Positions 1 through 7,435 of a stretch of DNA of 64,000 nt are shown here, piece by piece. The notes beneath the pieces are model-generated. The model was given only the letters and a program-made list of their open reading frames with translations, was not told the DNA's origin and ran no database searches. The DNA comes from Viridibacterium sp035456105 (lineage in GTDB: Bacteria; Pseudomonadota; Gammaproteobacteria; Burkholderiales; Rhodocyclaceae): positions 248,001 through 312,000 of the forward strand of contig DATIDV010000017.1 in assembly GCA_035456105.1 (NCBI GenBank), written 5' to 3'. The translations under genes and the position numbers were made by a program. Each line of letters opens with the position of its first letter. Within the stretch, counting starts at the first letter, position 1.

Positions 1-833
1 GGCTGGTGCACCTGTGGGTCGAAGGCTTCTTCGAAGTGTTCGCCACCGCCGTCATCGCGCTCATCTTCACGCGCCTCGGCCTGATCCGCGCCAGCACCGC
101 CAATACCGCCATCGTCATGGAGACCATCGTGTTCCTGTTCGGCGGCATTCTCGGCACGCTGCATCACCTCTACTTCACCGGCACACCGACCTCGGTGATC
201 GCCATCGGCGCCATGTTCTCGGCGCTCGAAGTGGTGCCGCTTGCGCTGGTCGGTGCAGAGGGCTATCGCAACTACCGTCGCAGCAAGAGCGCGCCCTGGG
301 TGGCCACCTACCGTTGGCCCATCCTGTTCTTCATCGCCGTCGGCTTCTGGAATGCGCTGGGTGCAGGCGTGCTCGGCTTCACCATCAACCCGCCGATCTC
401 GCTGTACTACCTGCAGGGCCTCAACATGACAGCGGCACATGGTCACGCAGCGCTGTTCGGTGTGTACGGCATGCTCGGTATCGGTCTGCTGCTGTTCTGC
501 CTGCGCGGCCTCTCGCCACGCAGCCTGTGGCAGGACAAGCTGCTCAGCCCGGCCTTCTGGCTGCTCAACATCGGTCTCGCGATGATGGTCTTCATCTCGC
601 TCGTACCGGCAGGCATCTACCAGGCCTGGGCCAGCATCAGTCACGGCCTGTGGTACGCACGCTCGGCCGAAGTCATCCACTCCAAGCTGATGACCACCCT
701 CGTGTGGCTGCGCGTGCCGGGTGACATCGTCTTCGCAGCGGGTGTGCTGGTCCTCGGCGTGTTTGCATTGCGCCTGCTGCGTCGCGAACGTGTCACCGTC
801 ACAGTCGGCACAGCCGAAGGCGCACGCTCATGA
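1..833 (+). CDS. norB: Quinol-dependent nitric oxide reductase, C-terminal part (5' end outside window)
   Basis: Reduces 2 NO to N2O in the cytoplasmic membrane. The frame is open from the left edge and ends at TGA 831-833, so about 276 C-terminal residues are visible. They form several hydrophobic helices. The HH pair in LGTLHHLYFTG fits the non-heme metal ligands, and AAHGHAALFG fits the heme ligands. The WVEGFFEVFAT segment resembles the quinol-type single-subunit enzyme rather than cytochrome-linked cNorB; no norC is seen in the window. An NO-detoxification cluster and nirK lie within 9 kb. The promoter is outside the window. Confidence 0.9.
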   Translation, partial: LVHLWVEGFFEVFATAVIALIFTRLGLIRASTANTAIVMETIVFLFGGILGTLHHLYFTGTPTSVIAIGAMFSALEVVPLALVGAEGYRNYRRSKSAPWVATYRWPILFFIAVGFWNALGAGVLGFTINPPISLYYLQGLNMTAAHGHAALFGVYGMLGIGLLLFCLRGLSPRSLWQDKLLSPAFWLLNIGLAMMVFISLVPAGIYQAWASISHGLWYARSAEVIHSKLMTTLVWLRVPGDIVFAAGVLVLGVFALRLLRRERVTVTVGTAEGARS

Positions 834-837
834 AAAC

Positions 838-921
838 GTAGGTCGGGTTAGCAGCGCGTAACCCGACACCACGCTAACAACGAGTGCACCAGTCGGGTTA
901 CGCTGCGCTAACCCGACCTAC
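838..921. repeat. Paired REP element (BIME-like), GTCGGGTTA family
   Basis: Two inverted palindromic halves run from GTAGGTCGGGTTAGC to GCTAACCCGACCTAC. Each outer end carries the GTAG tetranucleotide next to a hairpin, the layout of REP sequences mobilised by RAYT transposases. It sits directly after the norB stop. Confidence 0.75.
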
Positions 922-931
922 ATAAAACCAA

Positions 932-962
932 AGAGGCCCGCGTAACCAACGTGGGCCTTTTC
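932..962 (+). terminator. Rho-independent terminator after norB
   Basis: AGGCCCGCG and CGTGGGCCT pair around a TAACCAA loop with one G-U pair, followed by TTTT. It separates norB and its REP pair from the SirB2-like gene. Confidence 0.7.
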
Positions 963-978
963 ACTTCAGGAGCAGCAT

Positions 979-1368
979 ATGGACTACACGCGGTATTACA
1001 TGAGCATCAAGCATGTGCACATCACCTGCGTCGCCCTCAGCATCAGCCTCTTCACCCTGCGCGGCACGCTGCAACTCGCCGGTGTCGAATGGCGACGCTG
1101 GCGCGTCCTGCGCATCGCCCCGCACATCGTCGACAGCGTGCTACTGGGCTCGGCGATCGGGCTGGCGATGACGCTGCATCAATATCCCTTCGTCAACGGT
1201 TGGCTGACCGCCAAGCTGCTGGCGCTATTTGCCTATGTGTGGCTCGGCAAGCGCGCATTGGGTACGGATGCGCGGGGGGAAGGGCTGGTGTGGTTTGCAG
1301 CTGCGCTGCTGACTGTGGCTTACATCGTCGGCGTTGCCGTCACTCATTCGCCGAGTTGGCGGCTGTGA
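979..1368 (+). CDS. SirB2-family membrane protein
   Basis: A 129-residue protein with about four hydrophobic helices that matches the SirB family, small inner-membrane proteins of poorly defined role. The N-terminus MDYTRYYMSIKHVHI and the His-rich first helix are typical. The ATG start has a good ribosome site (AGGAGCA, 971 region). It follows norB behind a terminator, so it probably has its own transcript. The family name is fairly sure; function is not. Confidence 0.75.
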   Translation: MDYTRYYMSIKHVHITCVALSISLFTLRGTLQLAGVEWRRWRVLRIAPHIVDSVLLGSAIGLAMTLHQYPFVNGWLTAKLLALFAYVWLGKRALGTDARGEGLVWFAAALLTVAYIVGVAVTHSPSWRL

Positions 1369-1508
1369 CGTGACGCAATTCATGCCTGAGCCAGTCTGTC
1401 CAACGCTAAACTGCCAAGAGGAACGAAAAATGGCGATATGCCAGAAGGTTGGAGTTGCCTTATCCGTCAGCGAAGCTAGCAAGCCTTTGATTCCCTGAAT
1501 AACAACCT

Positions 1509-1544
1509 GACACTCAATCCGATAACGTTATCGGACAAGGTGTC
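1509..1544. repeat. Perfect palindrome with outer arms upstream of an AT-rich orphan gene
   Basis: TCCGATAAC and GTTATCGGA form an 18-bp perfect palindrome (1518-1535), extended outward by GACAC/GTGTC. TAACAA (1500-1505) and GTTAG (1556-1560) flank it. The layout faintly recalls an integron attC site, but the core boxes match poorly. It could equally be an operator. Confidence 0.45.
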
Positions 1545-1574
1545 GTCCACTTCACGTTAGCCCAGCACATCTTT

Positions 1575-2273
1575 ATGACGCCAATCATCACTTTCCTTTC
1601 AGACTACTGGATTGCAATCACTGTCACATTCGTCGTGTTTGTCGGCGTGTTTCTTTTAGTAAGAGGAGTTCGCGCGGATTTATCACGAGCACGCTTTGAT
1701 CGCGACTATGACTCCTACATAATTCGACCCGATGGCTCAATGCTGTCCCAGCATGATGAAGAGATTCAGATTATTAGCACCCTCATTTCTCGTGATGACG
1801 TTACTCTGAGGATTCTTGAAGAAATATCCGATGTAAAGGCGCGAGCACAGTCCGGTTCTGCAGATGCAGTCCGGCTCCGCAAGCTTGCTCGCATACGGTA
1901 CAGCCTGAGGAAAATACTAAAAGAGTCTGTAAGAGAAGAGGTGTTTCCTGCTTTAAGAGATCGTGTCGTGTTCTTACTGGACGAAATCACGAAAGAAGCT
2001 GATCGACTTCAAAGCAAGGAACCATTTACAGATATTCAAGACCCAGAAAGATCGTTGTTAATTGATTTGTTTGCTGAGATTGATGAAGAGAAGACAGTCG
2101 TACGTCAAAAGGCATTGCAGCTTGCAAACATTATAAAAATAAAACATCAAGATATTCTGAAACTACAAAGTGACAATGCGAAATCCGCGACATGGACGAA
2201 ATGGGGGACCGCTGGAACCGTGGTGTTTGGCATATTGTCCATCGTGCTTTCCGTACTCACACTAAAACCATAA
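1575..2273 (+). CDS. Unrecognised membrane-anchored protein, AT-rich
   Basis: A 232-residue protein I do not recognise. A hydrophobic helix lies at residues 9-30 and another at about 210-230, with a long charged, probably helical region between, so it may be anchored at both ends. Codon use is visibly more AT-rich than the neighbours (many AAA, ATT, AGA codons), suggesting recent acquisition. The ATG lies 14 bases after a GTTAG motif. Immediately after the stop lies a REP pair. No catalytic motif is seen. Confidence 0.65.
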   Translation: MTPIITFLSDYWIAITVTFVVFVGVFLLVRGVRADLSRARFDRDYDSYIIRPDGSMLSQHDEEIQIISTLISRDDVTLRILEEISDVKARAQSGSADAVRLRKLARIRYSLRKILKESVREEVFPALRDRVVFLLDEITKEADRLQSKEPFTDIQDPERSLLIDLFAEIDEEKTVVRQKALQLANIIKIKHQDILKLQSDNAKSATWTKWGTAGTVVFGILSIVLSVLTLKP

Positions 2274-2285
2274 GTTAGGTAGCAC

Positions 2286-2369
2286 GTAGGGGGATTCGCG
2301 AAGCAACCCACCATCCACCGCTTGAGCCGAGGCGCGGTGGGTTGTCGCTTCGCTCCGAGCCCACCCTAC
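2286..2369. repeat. Paired REP element, GGGTGGGTT family
   Basis: It begins GTAGGGGGATTCGCGAAGC and ends CCCACCCTAC, with inverted halves containing CAACCCACC and GGTGGGTTG. Related copies lie at 2773-2850 and 44916-44995. It fills the gap between two small genes. Confidence 0.75.
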
Positions 2370-2395
2370 ATCCGAGCACAGCACCGAGGAAGTTC

Positions 2396-2776
2396 ATGAA
2401 CACCAAAGCTCTCTACCCAGGACTCATGCTGGCAGTGTGCGTAGCCGGCGTCGCGCTGCACGCGTACACGGTCCTGTTCGCGGTTGATAAGGGGCCGAAC
2501 AGGTTCACGCTGATTCTCTTCGCCTGCGCATCGCTGCCCTATCTGCTTTGCGCTTTTCTGGGGCTGCGCTTCAAGCGATACCAGCCCGCCTTTGGTGCTG
2601 CGCTCGCCGCGCTGGTGGCGGATGGCTGGATGTTTCATTCCGTCTTCATCGCGCCGGGCAGTTCGACTGCGGCGCTCGGTTTGCTCTTCATGCCGATACT
2701 GAATCTTTTCGTGATCGCTCCTCTGGGCGCACTCGCGATGGTGGCGATCGCAAAGGCCCGTCGAACCGACGCGTAG
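2396..2776 (+). CDS. Small polytopic membrane protein
   Basis: A 126-residue protein with four probable membrane segments, not assigned to a family. I chose the ATG at 2396 because GAGGA lies just before it; upstream in-frame sequence belongs to the REP repeat. The TAG stop (2774-2776) is supplied by the GTAG end of the next REP pair. There is no functional clue from neighbours. Confidence 0.6.
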   Translation: MNTKALYPGLMLAVCVAGVALHAYTVLFAVDKGPNRFTLILFACASLPYLLCAFLGLRFKRYQPAFGAALAALVADGWMFHSVFIAPGSSTAALGLLFMPILNLFVIAPLGALAMVAIAKARRTDA

Positions 2777-2850
2777 GGTGGGTTCGCGAAGCAACCCACC
2801 ATCTGGCACTTGGCCCGAGGCGCGGTGGGTTGTCGCTTCGCTCCGAACCC
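2773..2850. repeat. Paired REP element, GGGTGGGTT family, second copy
   Basis: It begins GTAGGGTGGGTTCGCGAAGC, with an inverted half GGTGGGTTGTCGCTTCGC that decays after CGAACCC. The GTAG overlaps the stop of the preceding gene. Confidence 0.75.
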
Positions 2851-2996
2851 TGAGGGCCAAGCCAATTGCTCCGGGGGTCACGGCCCCACCCATGTGATCA
2901 GGCTCTTCCCTCGCCAGTCTCAGTGCGGCATTGCATCCGTCTCGGCTTGCCTATACTTGACCAGGCCGCAGCATTGCATACGAGCGAGAGGGAACC

Positions 2997-3689
2997 ATGG
3001 CTATCACCGCTACACGCGACGCGCTGTCGCGCATCTTTTCCCAGCGTTGCTTCTGGTTGTTCTTCGTGCTGGTGGCGCTCATCGGGGCGGTGTCGTTCGT
3101 GCCGGTTAGCGACAGAGGGCGCCTGATCGTCAATGGCGTCAACATATTCCTTCTCATTGCGACGGTCGCAGCCGTCGGCCGCACGACAATCTCGTTCGTC
3201 ATTGTGCTGCTGCTCGCCGCCCCTGCCGTATGGTTCCAGTATCTCGGTCTCGTGCACGATAGCGATGCCGATCTGGCGTGGTCGTGGATGTTCTGCGCCG
3301 TGCTTTATTCCGCTACGACCGCATACCTGCTTCGCTACGTTTTCCGGCCGAAGGTCATGACGGAGGACAAGCTGTTCGGCGCAGCCTCGGCGTATCTCAT
3401 GCTTGGCGTTCTGTGGGCGTATCTCTACGCGATCGTCGGCTACTTCTACCCGCAGTCCTACGTGGTTCTCGGGCAGCCGGGACAACTGGCTTATGCCGAT
3501 GCGCTCTACCTGAGCATGACGGTGCTGACCAGCACCGGCTTCGGAGACGTCTCGCCCCTGACGCGACAGGCTCGCGGCATATGCATGATCGAGCAGATTG
3601 CGGGCGCGCTGTTTGTCGCAATCCTCATCGCACGCCTGGCCGGCGTCTATCCGGCGCGAGAGCGCTACATCGACGACGGAAAGCCGTAG
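2997..3689 (+). CDS. Two-pore-helix potassium channel family protein
   Basis: A 230-residue membrane protein. Hydrophobic helices fill the first 120 residues, then a C-terminal ion-channel module has a pore loop followed by TSTGFGDVSP, a selectivity filter of the T-x-G-[YF]-G-D type, and a final helix. This matches the Ion_trans_2 (PF07885) layout, so K+ conductance is likely; gating is unknown as no RCK/TrkA domain is attached. GAGAGGG precedes the ATG. The TAG stop lies inside a REP element shared with the convergent gene. Confidence 0.8.
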   Translation: MAITATRDALSRIFSQRCFWLFFVLVALIGAVSFVPVSDRGRLIVNGVNIFLLIATVAAVGRTTISFVIVLLLAAPAVWFQYLGLVHDSDADLAWSWMFCAVLYSATTAYLLRYVFRPKVMTEDKLFGAASAYLMLGVLWAYLYAIVGYFYPQSYVVLGQPGQLAYADALYLSMTVLTSTGFGDVSPLTRQARGICMIEQIAGALFVAILIARLAGVYPARERYIDDGKP

Positions 3690-3791
3690 GACGGAACTCC
3701 TCCGGAGGTTCCGCCAGCCTCCGGGAGGCGGCTTGATGCAAGGTACATATCCGCGCCTACCCGGCGGAACCGCTTTTGCGTTCCGCCTTAC
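3686..3791. repeat. Paired REP element, GGCGGAAC family
   Basis: It begins GTAGGACGGAACTCC and ends GCGTTCCGCCTTAC, with inverted halves. Related copies lie at 18026-18130 and 39252-39356. It provides the stop codons of both convergent genes (TAG at 3687-3689, and TAA read from 3788-3790 on the minus strand). Confidence 0.75.
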
Positions 3792-4123
3792 AGCCAATCC
3801 ATCTCGGCACGACGCTTCGCGTAGTCTTCCGCGCCCGCCAATCCCTCACGTGCGTACTTCTGCAGCGCGCGAAAGCTGCGTTCCCATTGCTCGTCGCGCG
3901 GCTTGGTATTCACGATCAGGCGCATTTGCGCTGTCAGCCTGGCAATGCGCGCGTCGGCCTCGGCGAGCTGCTTGCGGTACTCGTCGCGCATGTCCTTGTA
4001 CTCGGCGGCGTAGACAAGTTCCACCTTGCGGTCCTGACAGACGCCGACACAGTTCTGCGGGCCGTCGATCTTGCCGCAACCGATGCACTGCCACGCTTTC
4101 ATGACCTCGATGTCGGCTGTCAT
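3788..4123 (-). CDS. Cys-rich coiled-coil protein of the NO cluster
   Basis: A 111-residue protein of unknown function. Near the N-terminus CIGCGKIDGPQNCVGVC holds four cysteines, probably binding zinc or an iron-sulfur cluster. The rest is charged and helical, with a probable coiled coil at 35-65 and an Arg/Lys-rich end. I chose the ATG at 4123 because GGAG lies 7 bases upstream; the longer frame has no such site. It is the last gene of the minus-strand run with DUF2249, hemerythrin-like and membrane genes, so a role in NO or metal handling is inferred from position only. Confidence 0.65.
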   Translation of the reverse strand: MTADIEVMKAWQCIGCGKIDGPQNCVGVCQDRKVELVYAAEYKDMRDEYRKQLAEADARIARLTAQMRLIVNTKPRDEQWERSFRALQKYAREGLAGAEDYAKRRAEMDWL

Positions 4124-4139
4124 CAATTGGCTCCTTCGC

Positions 4140-4406
4140 TCAGTCCTCGGTGCGCACGAAGTCGATGATGACGGCACCGGGTTCGCGCTGCACATATTGC
4201 ACAATCACAGTATGGCCGAAGCGCGCCGCGATCTGCTGCAAAAGTGGAATGGGGTCGTGATCATTAGCGAAGCGCATGGTCTCGCCCGGCGTCAGGACGT
4301 CCAGCGCGCCGAAGATGGCGGCGTGGCGAAAACGTTTCGAGATGCCGCGTGCGTCGAAGCCGTAGATCGCATCGGGCGCGATGAAATTGTGGGCGCATGA
4401 ACTCAT
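4140..4406 (-). CDS. DUF2249 domain protein (first copy)
   Basis: An 88-residue DUF2249 protein. The core RHAAIFGALDVLTPGE and the motif NDHDPIPL are characteristic. The family often lies beside NO reductases and hemerythrins in denitrifiers; its chemistry is not settled. It sits between the hemerythrin-like and Cys-rich genes on the same strand. A second DUF2249 gene lies 1.6 kb upstream in the same run. Confidence 0.85.
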   Translation of the reverse strand: MSSCAHNFIAPDAIYGFDARGISKRFRHAAIFGALDVLTPGETMRFANDHDPIPLLQQIAARFGHTVIVQYVQREPGAVIIDFVRTED

Positions 4407-4444
4407 ATTGTTTCCTTTGATCGGGTTTGTTAGGGGAACAAGAA

Positions 4445-4825
4445 TCAGCCCTGCGGAATCAGGGCTTCGTACAACGGGAACAGTTCGCGCTCTTCGAAGC
4501 GCACATGTGCATTCAGCGCGATGCCGAACTGGCGCAGCGCGATGGCGTCGCCCTCGGCAATGCGTGCGGCCAGCGCGCGCAGATTGGCGTGGTCACTCAG
4601 GGTCTGTTGCCACTGTGCGTCGTGGCAACCGGCCAGTCTCGGCAGGATGCGTTGTTCTTCATCCTCGAAATGCGGCTGCAACTCCGTCCTGAATCGCAGG
4701 GCGACGGTCTCGCATAGCGCGCGCAGCTGCGCAGCATCCTCGGCGCAATCTGCGATGCGTTTGGCCAGCACCAGCGCAGCGTGATGATCTCGCGACAGGG
4801 TGACAAGTGAGGCGTGGCGTTTCAT
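4445..4825 (-). CDS. Hemerythrin-like (HHE) domain protein
   Basis: A 126-residue HHE cation-binding protein. Candidate diiron ligands are visible as SRDHHAAL near the N-terminus, HFEDEEQ in the middle and HVRFEERELFP near the end. Such proteins bind O2 or NO or help repair iron centres damaged by NO. Its start overlaps the 3' end of the upstream membrane-protein gene by 4 bases, suggesting translational coupling. Confidence 0.88.
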   Translation of the reverse strand: MKRHASLVTLSRDHHAALVLAKRIADCAEDAAQLRALCETVALRFRTELQPHFEDEEQRILPRLAGCHDAQWQQTLSDHANLRALAARIAEGDAIALRQFGIALNAHVRFEERELFPLYEALIPQG

Positions 4826-5961
4826 GCCTTGGCTCCTGCACTGCGCGAAGCCTTCACAAGGCTGGCAATGACCATCGCAATGAATAGCAGCAGCGTCACG
4901 GCGTTACCCACCGCGGCCCACTGGCGCAGGGCAAACCAGCCTTCGACACCGGCAAGCAGGCGTGCGCTCAGGCTTAGATGCAGCGCCACGAGCGGCACGT
5001 AGAAACCGCCGTGCCAGTGAAAGCGCAGACGCGTGATCGCCGGGATGATGACTGCGGCATGGCCGAACACCATCGAGAAGACGAAGCCGAGCAGCAGCGC
5101 ATGCAGGGCCGCGTCGCGCAGCGGGTGGCCTGCCAGCAGCGCGTTGCCCGCACCAAGCCCGCCGCCAACGGCCAGCCAGGCATAGCCGGACAATAGACAG
5201 ACCGCCATGTAGCGCGTCAGGCCTGCCGTCTTCACGGTGCGCCGGGCAATGTCGTAGCGCAGCAGCCACACGGCGAGTGCCAGCAGTGCGGCAGAGAAAG
5301 TGCGCAGACTGCCACTGGCCAGCGGGCTGCCGGCCGCGCCGATGAGCAGAACAGCGACGATCACGCCGAAGACGATGCGCGCCGCCCTCGGCGTCGGCAC
5401 GAAGCGCGACAACTCGAGGCGTTCGGCCGCGATGGTCAGTACGAGAAAGCTGGTCCACAACGGTACCGCAGGTATCACGCTGCCCTGCACCGCCCACATC
5501 GCGTTACCGGCGAGCCAGGCCAGCGCGGCGACAGCCAGCGCCATGTGGTGCGCCACGCGCTGACGCAGCCATACCGATGAACATGCCACCAGCATGACGA
5601 GCGCGGCACCGCTCATGAGGGTTGGTGCGAACGCTGGCGGGGCGTCGGCGATCATGGCAATCACCGCCAGCCCGGACAATAAGGGCGCCAGATAAGCCCA
5701 GCGCGCGCCGATGGCGACCGCACGTTCCAGCCCGATCAACGTGCCGAAGAAACCGCCCACCATCAGCGCACCGTGCACTGCGATGAGCCGGCCAATGAAT
5801 AGCGCCAGCGCTTCCGGCAAGGGCAGGCCCAGCCGCAACAAACCGCTGAGCATGCCGCACAGCAGTGCCATGACGGCGGGCAGCACCAGCGCCACGCGCA
5901 GCCAACCCGACACCGCTACGGGTGTCGCACGTCGGGGCATGGCGGCGGCGCTGCTCATCAT
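4822..5961 (-). CDS. Polytopic membrane protein of the NO cluster, NnrS-like in character
   Basis: A 379-residue protein, almost entirely hydrophobic with roughly 10-12 membrane segments. Conserved-looking His motifs are AVHGALMVGGFFGTLIGLER early and HALLLGFVFSMVFGHA late, suggesting a heme or metal site in the membrane. It is not a clear NnrS but has a similar size, topology and context. It is flanked by DUF2249 (6 bases upstream) and hemerythrin-like (4-base overlap) genes, so it belongs to one transcript with them. A function in NO stress is inference. Confidence 0.7.
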   Translation of the reverse strand: MMSSAAAMPRRATPVAVSGWLRVALVLPAVMALLCGMLSGLLRLGLPLPEALALFIGRLIAVHGALMVGGFFGTLIGLERAVAIGARWAYLAPLLSGLAVIAMIADAPPAFAPTLMSGAALVMLVACSSVWLRQRVAHHMALAVAALAWLAGNAMWAVQGSVIPAVPLWTSFLVLTIAAERLELSRFVPTPRAARIVFGVIVAVLLIGAAGSPLASGSLRTFSAALLALAVWLLRYDIARRTVKTAGLTRYMAVCLLSGYAWLAVGGGLGAGNALLAGHPLRDAALHALLLGFVFSMVFGHAAVIIPAITRLRFHWHGGFYVPLVALHLSLSARLLAGVEGWFALRQWAAVGNAVTLLLFIAMVIASLVKASRSAGAKA

Positions 5962-5967
5962 GGATGC

Positions 5968-6267
5968 TCAGTTGCAGCTGCCGCAGCAGCTCGATGGCTC
6001 GGCCTTGCCTGCGGGGTTGCGACCGATGCGCACCTGCCACAGCTCGGGACCACGATTCACATACTCCCAGCTGAACTGGCCCTTGGACTCCGCCTCGAAC
6101 TGGTAGTAGAGCGGCTTGGGATCATGGTCGTTGGTCAGCAACAATGCTTGTCCCGGTGGCAGCGCTTCGAAGATGCCGAAGATCAGCGGGTGGCGTTCGC
6201 GCGGCTGGATGGCGCGCACATCGAGCGTTACGGCAGCATTGTTCGTTGCGTTGGCGGTGTCTTGCAT
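5968..6267 (-). CDS. DUF2249 domain protein (second copy)
   Basis: A 99-residue DUF2249 protein with RHPLIFGIFEALPPGQ and NDHDPKPLYYQFE. It ends in a Cys cluster, SSCCGSCN, that the first copy lacks and which could bind metal. It is the first gene of the tightly packed run running down to 3788. A 265-bp repeat-filled gap separates it from the DUF59 gene upstream. Confidence 0.87.
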   Translation of the reverse strand: MQDTANATNNAAVTLDVRAIQPRERHPLIFGIFEALPPGQALLLTNDHDPKPLYYQFEAESKGQFSWEYVNRGPELWQVRIGRNPAGKAEPSSCCGSCN

Positions 6268-6385
6268 GTTCAGGCTCCTTGGGGTGTTGAGATCAATCGG
6301 GTGTGTTGTCGGCGGGCTAACTCGCTATGGCTGCGTACTCTTGAAGTCTGTCAGTCCCGCCAGTTTTGCATTCGGCGAAGCCGCT

Positions 6386-6496
6386 CAGCGCTCCCCTCGC
6401 CCGCTTGCAGGAGAGGGGTTGGGGGAGAGGGCACGCGAATCCGGCGTCGTTGTCTTGCGCAAGCCACTGGATCCCCGCCTTCGCGGGGATGACGTC
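6386..6496. repeat. Dispersed palindromic repeats between DUF2249 and DUF59 genes
   Basis: There are two elements. One is an imperfect palindrome, CTCCCCTCGCCCGC through GGGAGAGGG (about 6386-6432). The other is GGATCCCCGCC-TTC-GCGGGGATGACG (about 6470-6496), a member of the family also at 20928, 25308, 35137 and 63985. No gene is seen here. Confidence 0.65.
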
Positions 6497-6532
6497 GTTC
6501 TGGAGCAGCGCCGTCAATGCAGTAGCGCGCCA

Positions 6533-6856
6533 TCAGTCGTCCCAGCCGAAGTGTTCGCGCGCTTCATCGCTCATCAGCTCGGGCGACCAGGGTGGTTCCC
6601 AGACGAGCTGTACATCGATGCGTGCATTCTCAGGCAGCGCAGCGCTCAGCACCGCCTCCACCTCAGCGAGGATGCCCTCGCTCATCGGGCAGGCTGGCGA
6701 GGTCATCGTCATATCCAGCTGCACGCTCTCGGCGTCCGCTTCGAGGCGGTAGATCAGCCCGAGATCGACGATGTTCAGCCCCACCTCCGGATCGATGATC
6801 TGGCGCAAGGCTTCCTGCAAAATTGCTGTATCGGGAGAGGCGTCGGAGGCGGTCAT
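6533..6856 (-). CDS. MIP18/DUF59-family iron-sulfur cluster assembly factor
   Basis: A 107-residue DUF59 protein related to SufT/PaaD/MIP18 maturation factors. It has DPEVGLNIVDLGLIY near the N-terminus and the single Cys in MTSPACPMSEGI typical of the family. It probably helps repair or assemble Fe-S centres damaged by NO. It is divergent from nsrR, and an NsrR-like operator touches its start codon, so NO-responsive expression is likely. It may head the transcript of the downstream NO cluster. Confidence 0.82.
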   Translation of the reverse strand: MTASDASPDTAILQEALRQIIDPEVGLNIVDLGLIYRLEADAESVQLDMTMTSPACPMSEGILAEVEAVLSAALPENARIDVQLVWEPPWSPELMSDEAREHFGWDD

Positions 6857-6879
6857 AAGCTATCTTTGAAATGAATCTT
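6857..6879 (-). promoter_or_regulatory. Candidate NsrR operator before the DUF59 gene
   Basis: The halves AAGCTATCTTT and AAATGAATCTT, spaced by one base, fit the NsrR 11-1-11 pattern (AAGATGYATTT and its complement). The right half has one mismatch and the left half about three. It abuts the DUF59 ATG. Confidence 0.6.
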
Positions 6880-6914
6880 CAACTGGTTTCCAATATAGCG
6901 GCGGCGGAAACCAT

Positions 6915-6937
6915 AAGATACATAACAAATACCCCTT
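6915..6937 (+). promoter_or_regulatory. Candidate NsrR operator before nsrR
   Basis: The halves AAGATACATAA and AAATACCCCTT with one base between fit the NsrR 11-1-11 consensus at about 17 of 22 positions. It lies 13 bases before the nsrR ATG, consistent with autoregulation. Its partner site faces the divergent DUF59 gene. Confidence 0.55.
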
Positions 6938-6938
6938 A

Positions 6939-6952
6939 TTGATCTACATCAT
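6939..6952 (+). promoter_or_regulatory. Possible FNR box overlapping the nsrR start codon
   Basis: TTGATCTACATCAT matches TTGAT-N4-ATCAA at nine of ten positions. It overlaps the ATG, an unusual place for activation. It may be chance, or a repressor-type site. Confidence 0.3.
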
Positions 6953-7388
6953 GAAGCTGACGACTTTTACAGACTACTCCTTGCGCGTCCTGATGTATCT
7001 GGCGCTGGAACCGGAGCGGCTTGCCACCATTCAGGGCATTGCCGACGCTTACGGGATCTCCGAAAACCACCTCATGAAGGTGGTGCACCACCTGGCCAAG
7101 ACCGGTGTGGTCGAATCGGTGCGCGGCAAGGGCGGCGGCATCCGTCTGGCGCGACCCGCCAGCGAGATTCGGGTCGGTGCAGTCGTGCGCGAAGCCGAAG
7201 GCGACGGGCCCGTGGTCGAATGCTTCGGCGAACAGAACCAGTGCTGCATCGCGCCGGACTGCAAACTCGCCGGCGTGCTGGCGCGTGCCTTTGCCGGCCT
7301 GTACGACTATCTCGATCAATACACGCTGGCCGATCTTGTCGAGCGACGACAACCACTGATCCGCATCCTGCATATGGCGGCACGCTGA
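6951..7388 (+). CDS. nsrR: NO-sensing Rrf2-family repressor NsrR
   Basis: A 145-residue Rrf2 winged-helix repressor. MKLTTFTDYSLRVLMYLAL is the standard NsrR N-terminus and fixes the start at ATG 6951 rather than the TTG at 6939. The iron-sulfur ligand region ECFGEQNQCCIAPDC supplies C91, C98, C99 and C104. NsrR represses NO-detoxification genes until NO nitrosylates its cluster. The adjacent NO cluster and NsrR-like sites at 6857, 6915 and 9103 support this assignment over the related IscR. Confidence 0.9.
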   Translation: MKLTTFTDYSLRVLMYLALEPERLATIQGIADAYGISENHLMKVVHHLAKTGVVESVRGKGGGIRLARPASEIRVGAVVREAEGDGPVVECFGEQNQCCIAPDCKLAGVLARAFAGLYDYLDQYTLADLVERRQPLIRILHMAAR

Positions 7389-7435
7389 GTCGCTCGACTA
7401 CGTGCCGCTGCGACGGACCTCACCCGCGTTCTCTC

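Noticed and set aside
1..833. cNorB of a NorCB complex
   Set aside because: The visible sequence resembles the quinol-dependent single-subunit form and no norC is seen.
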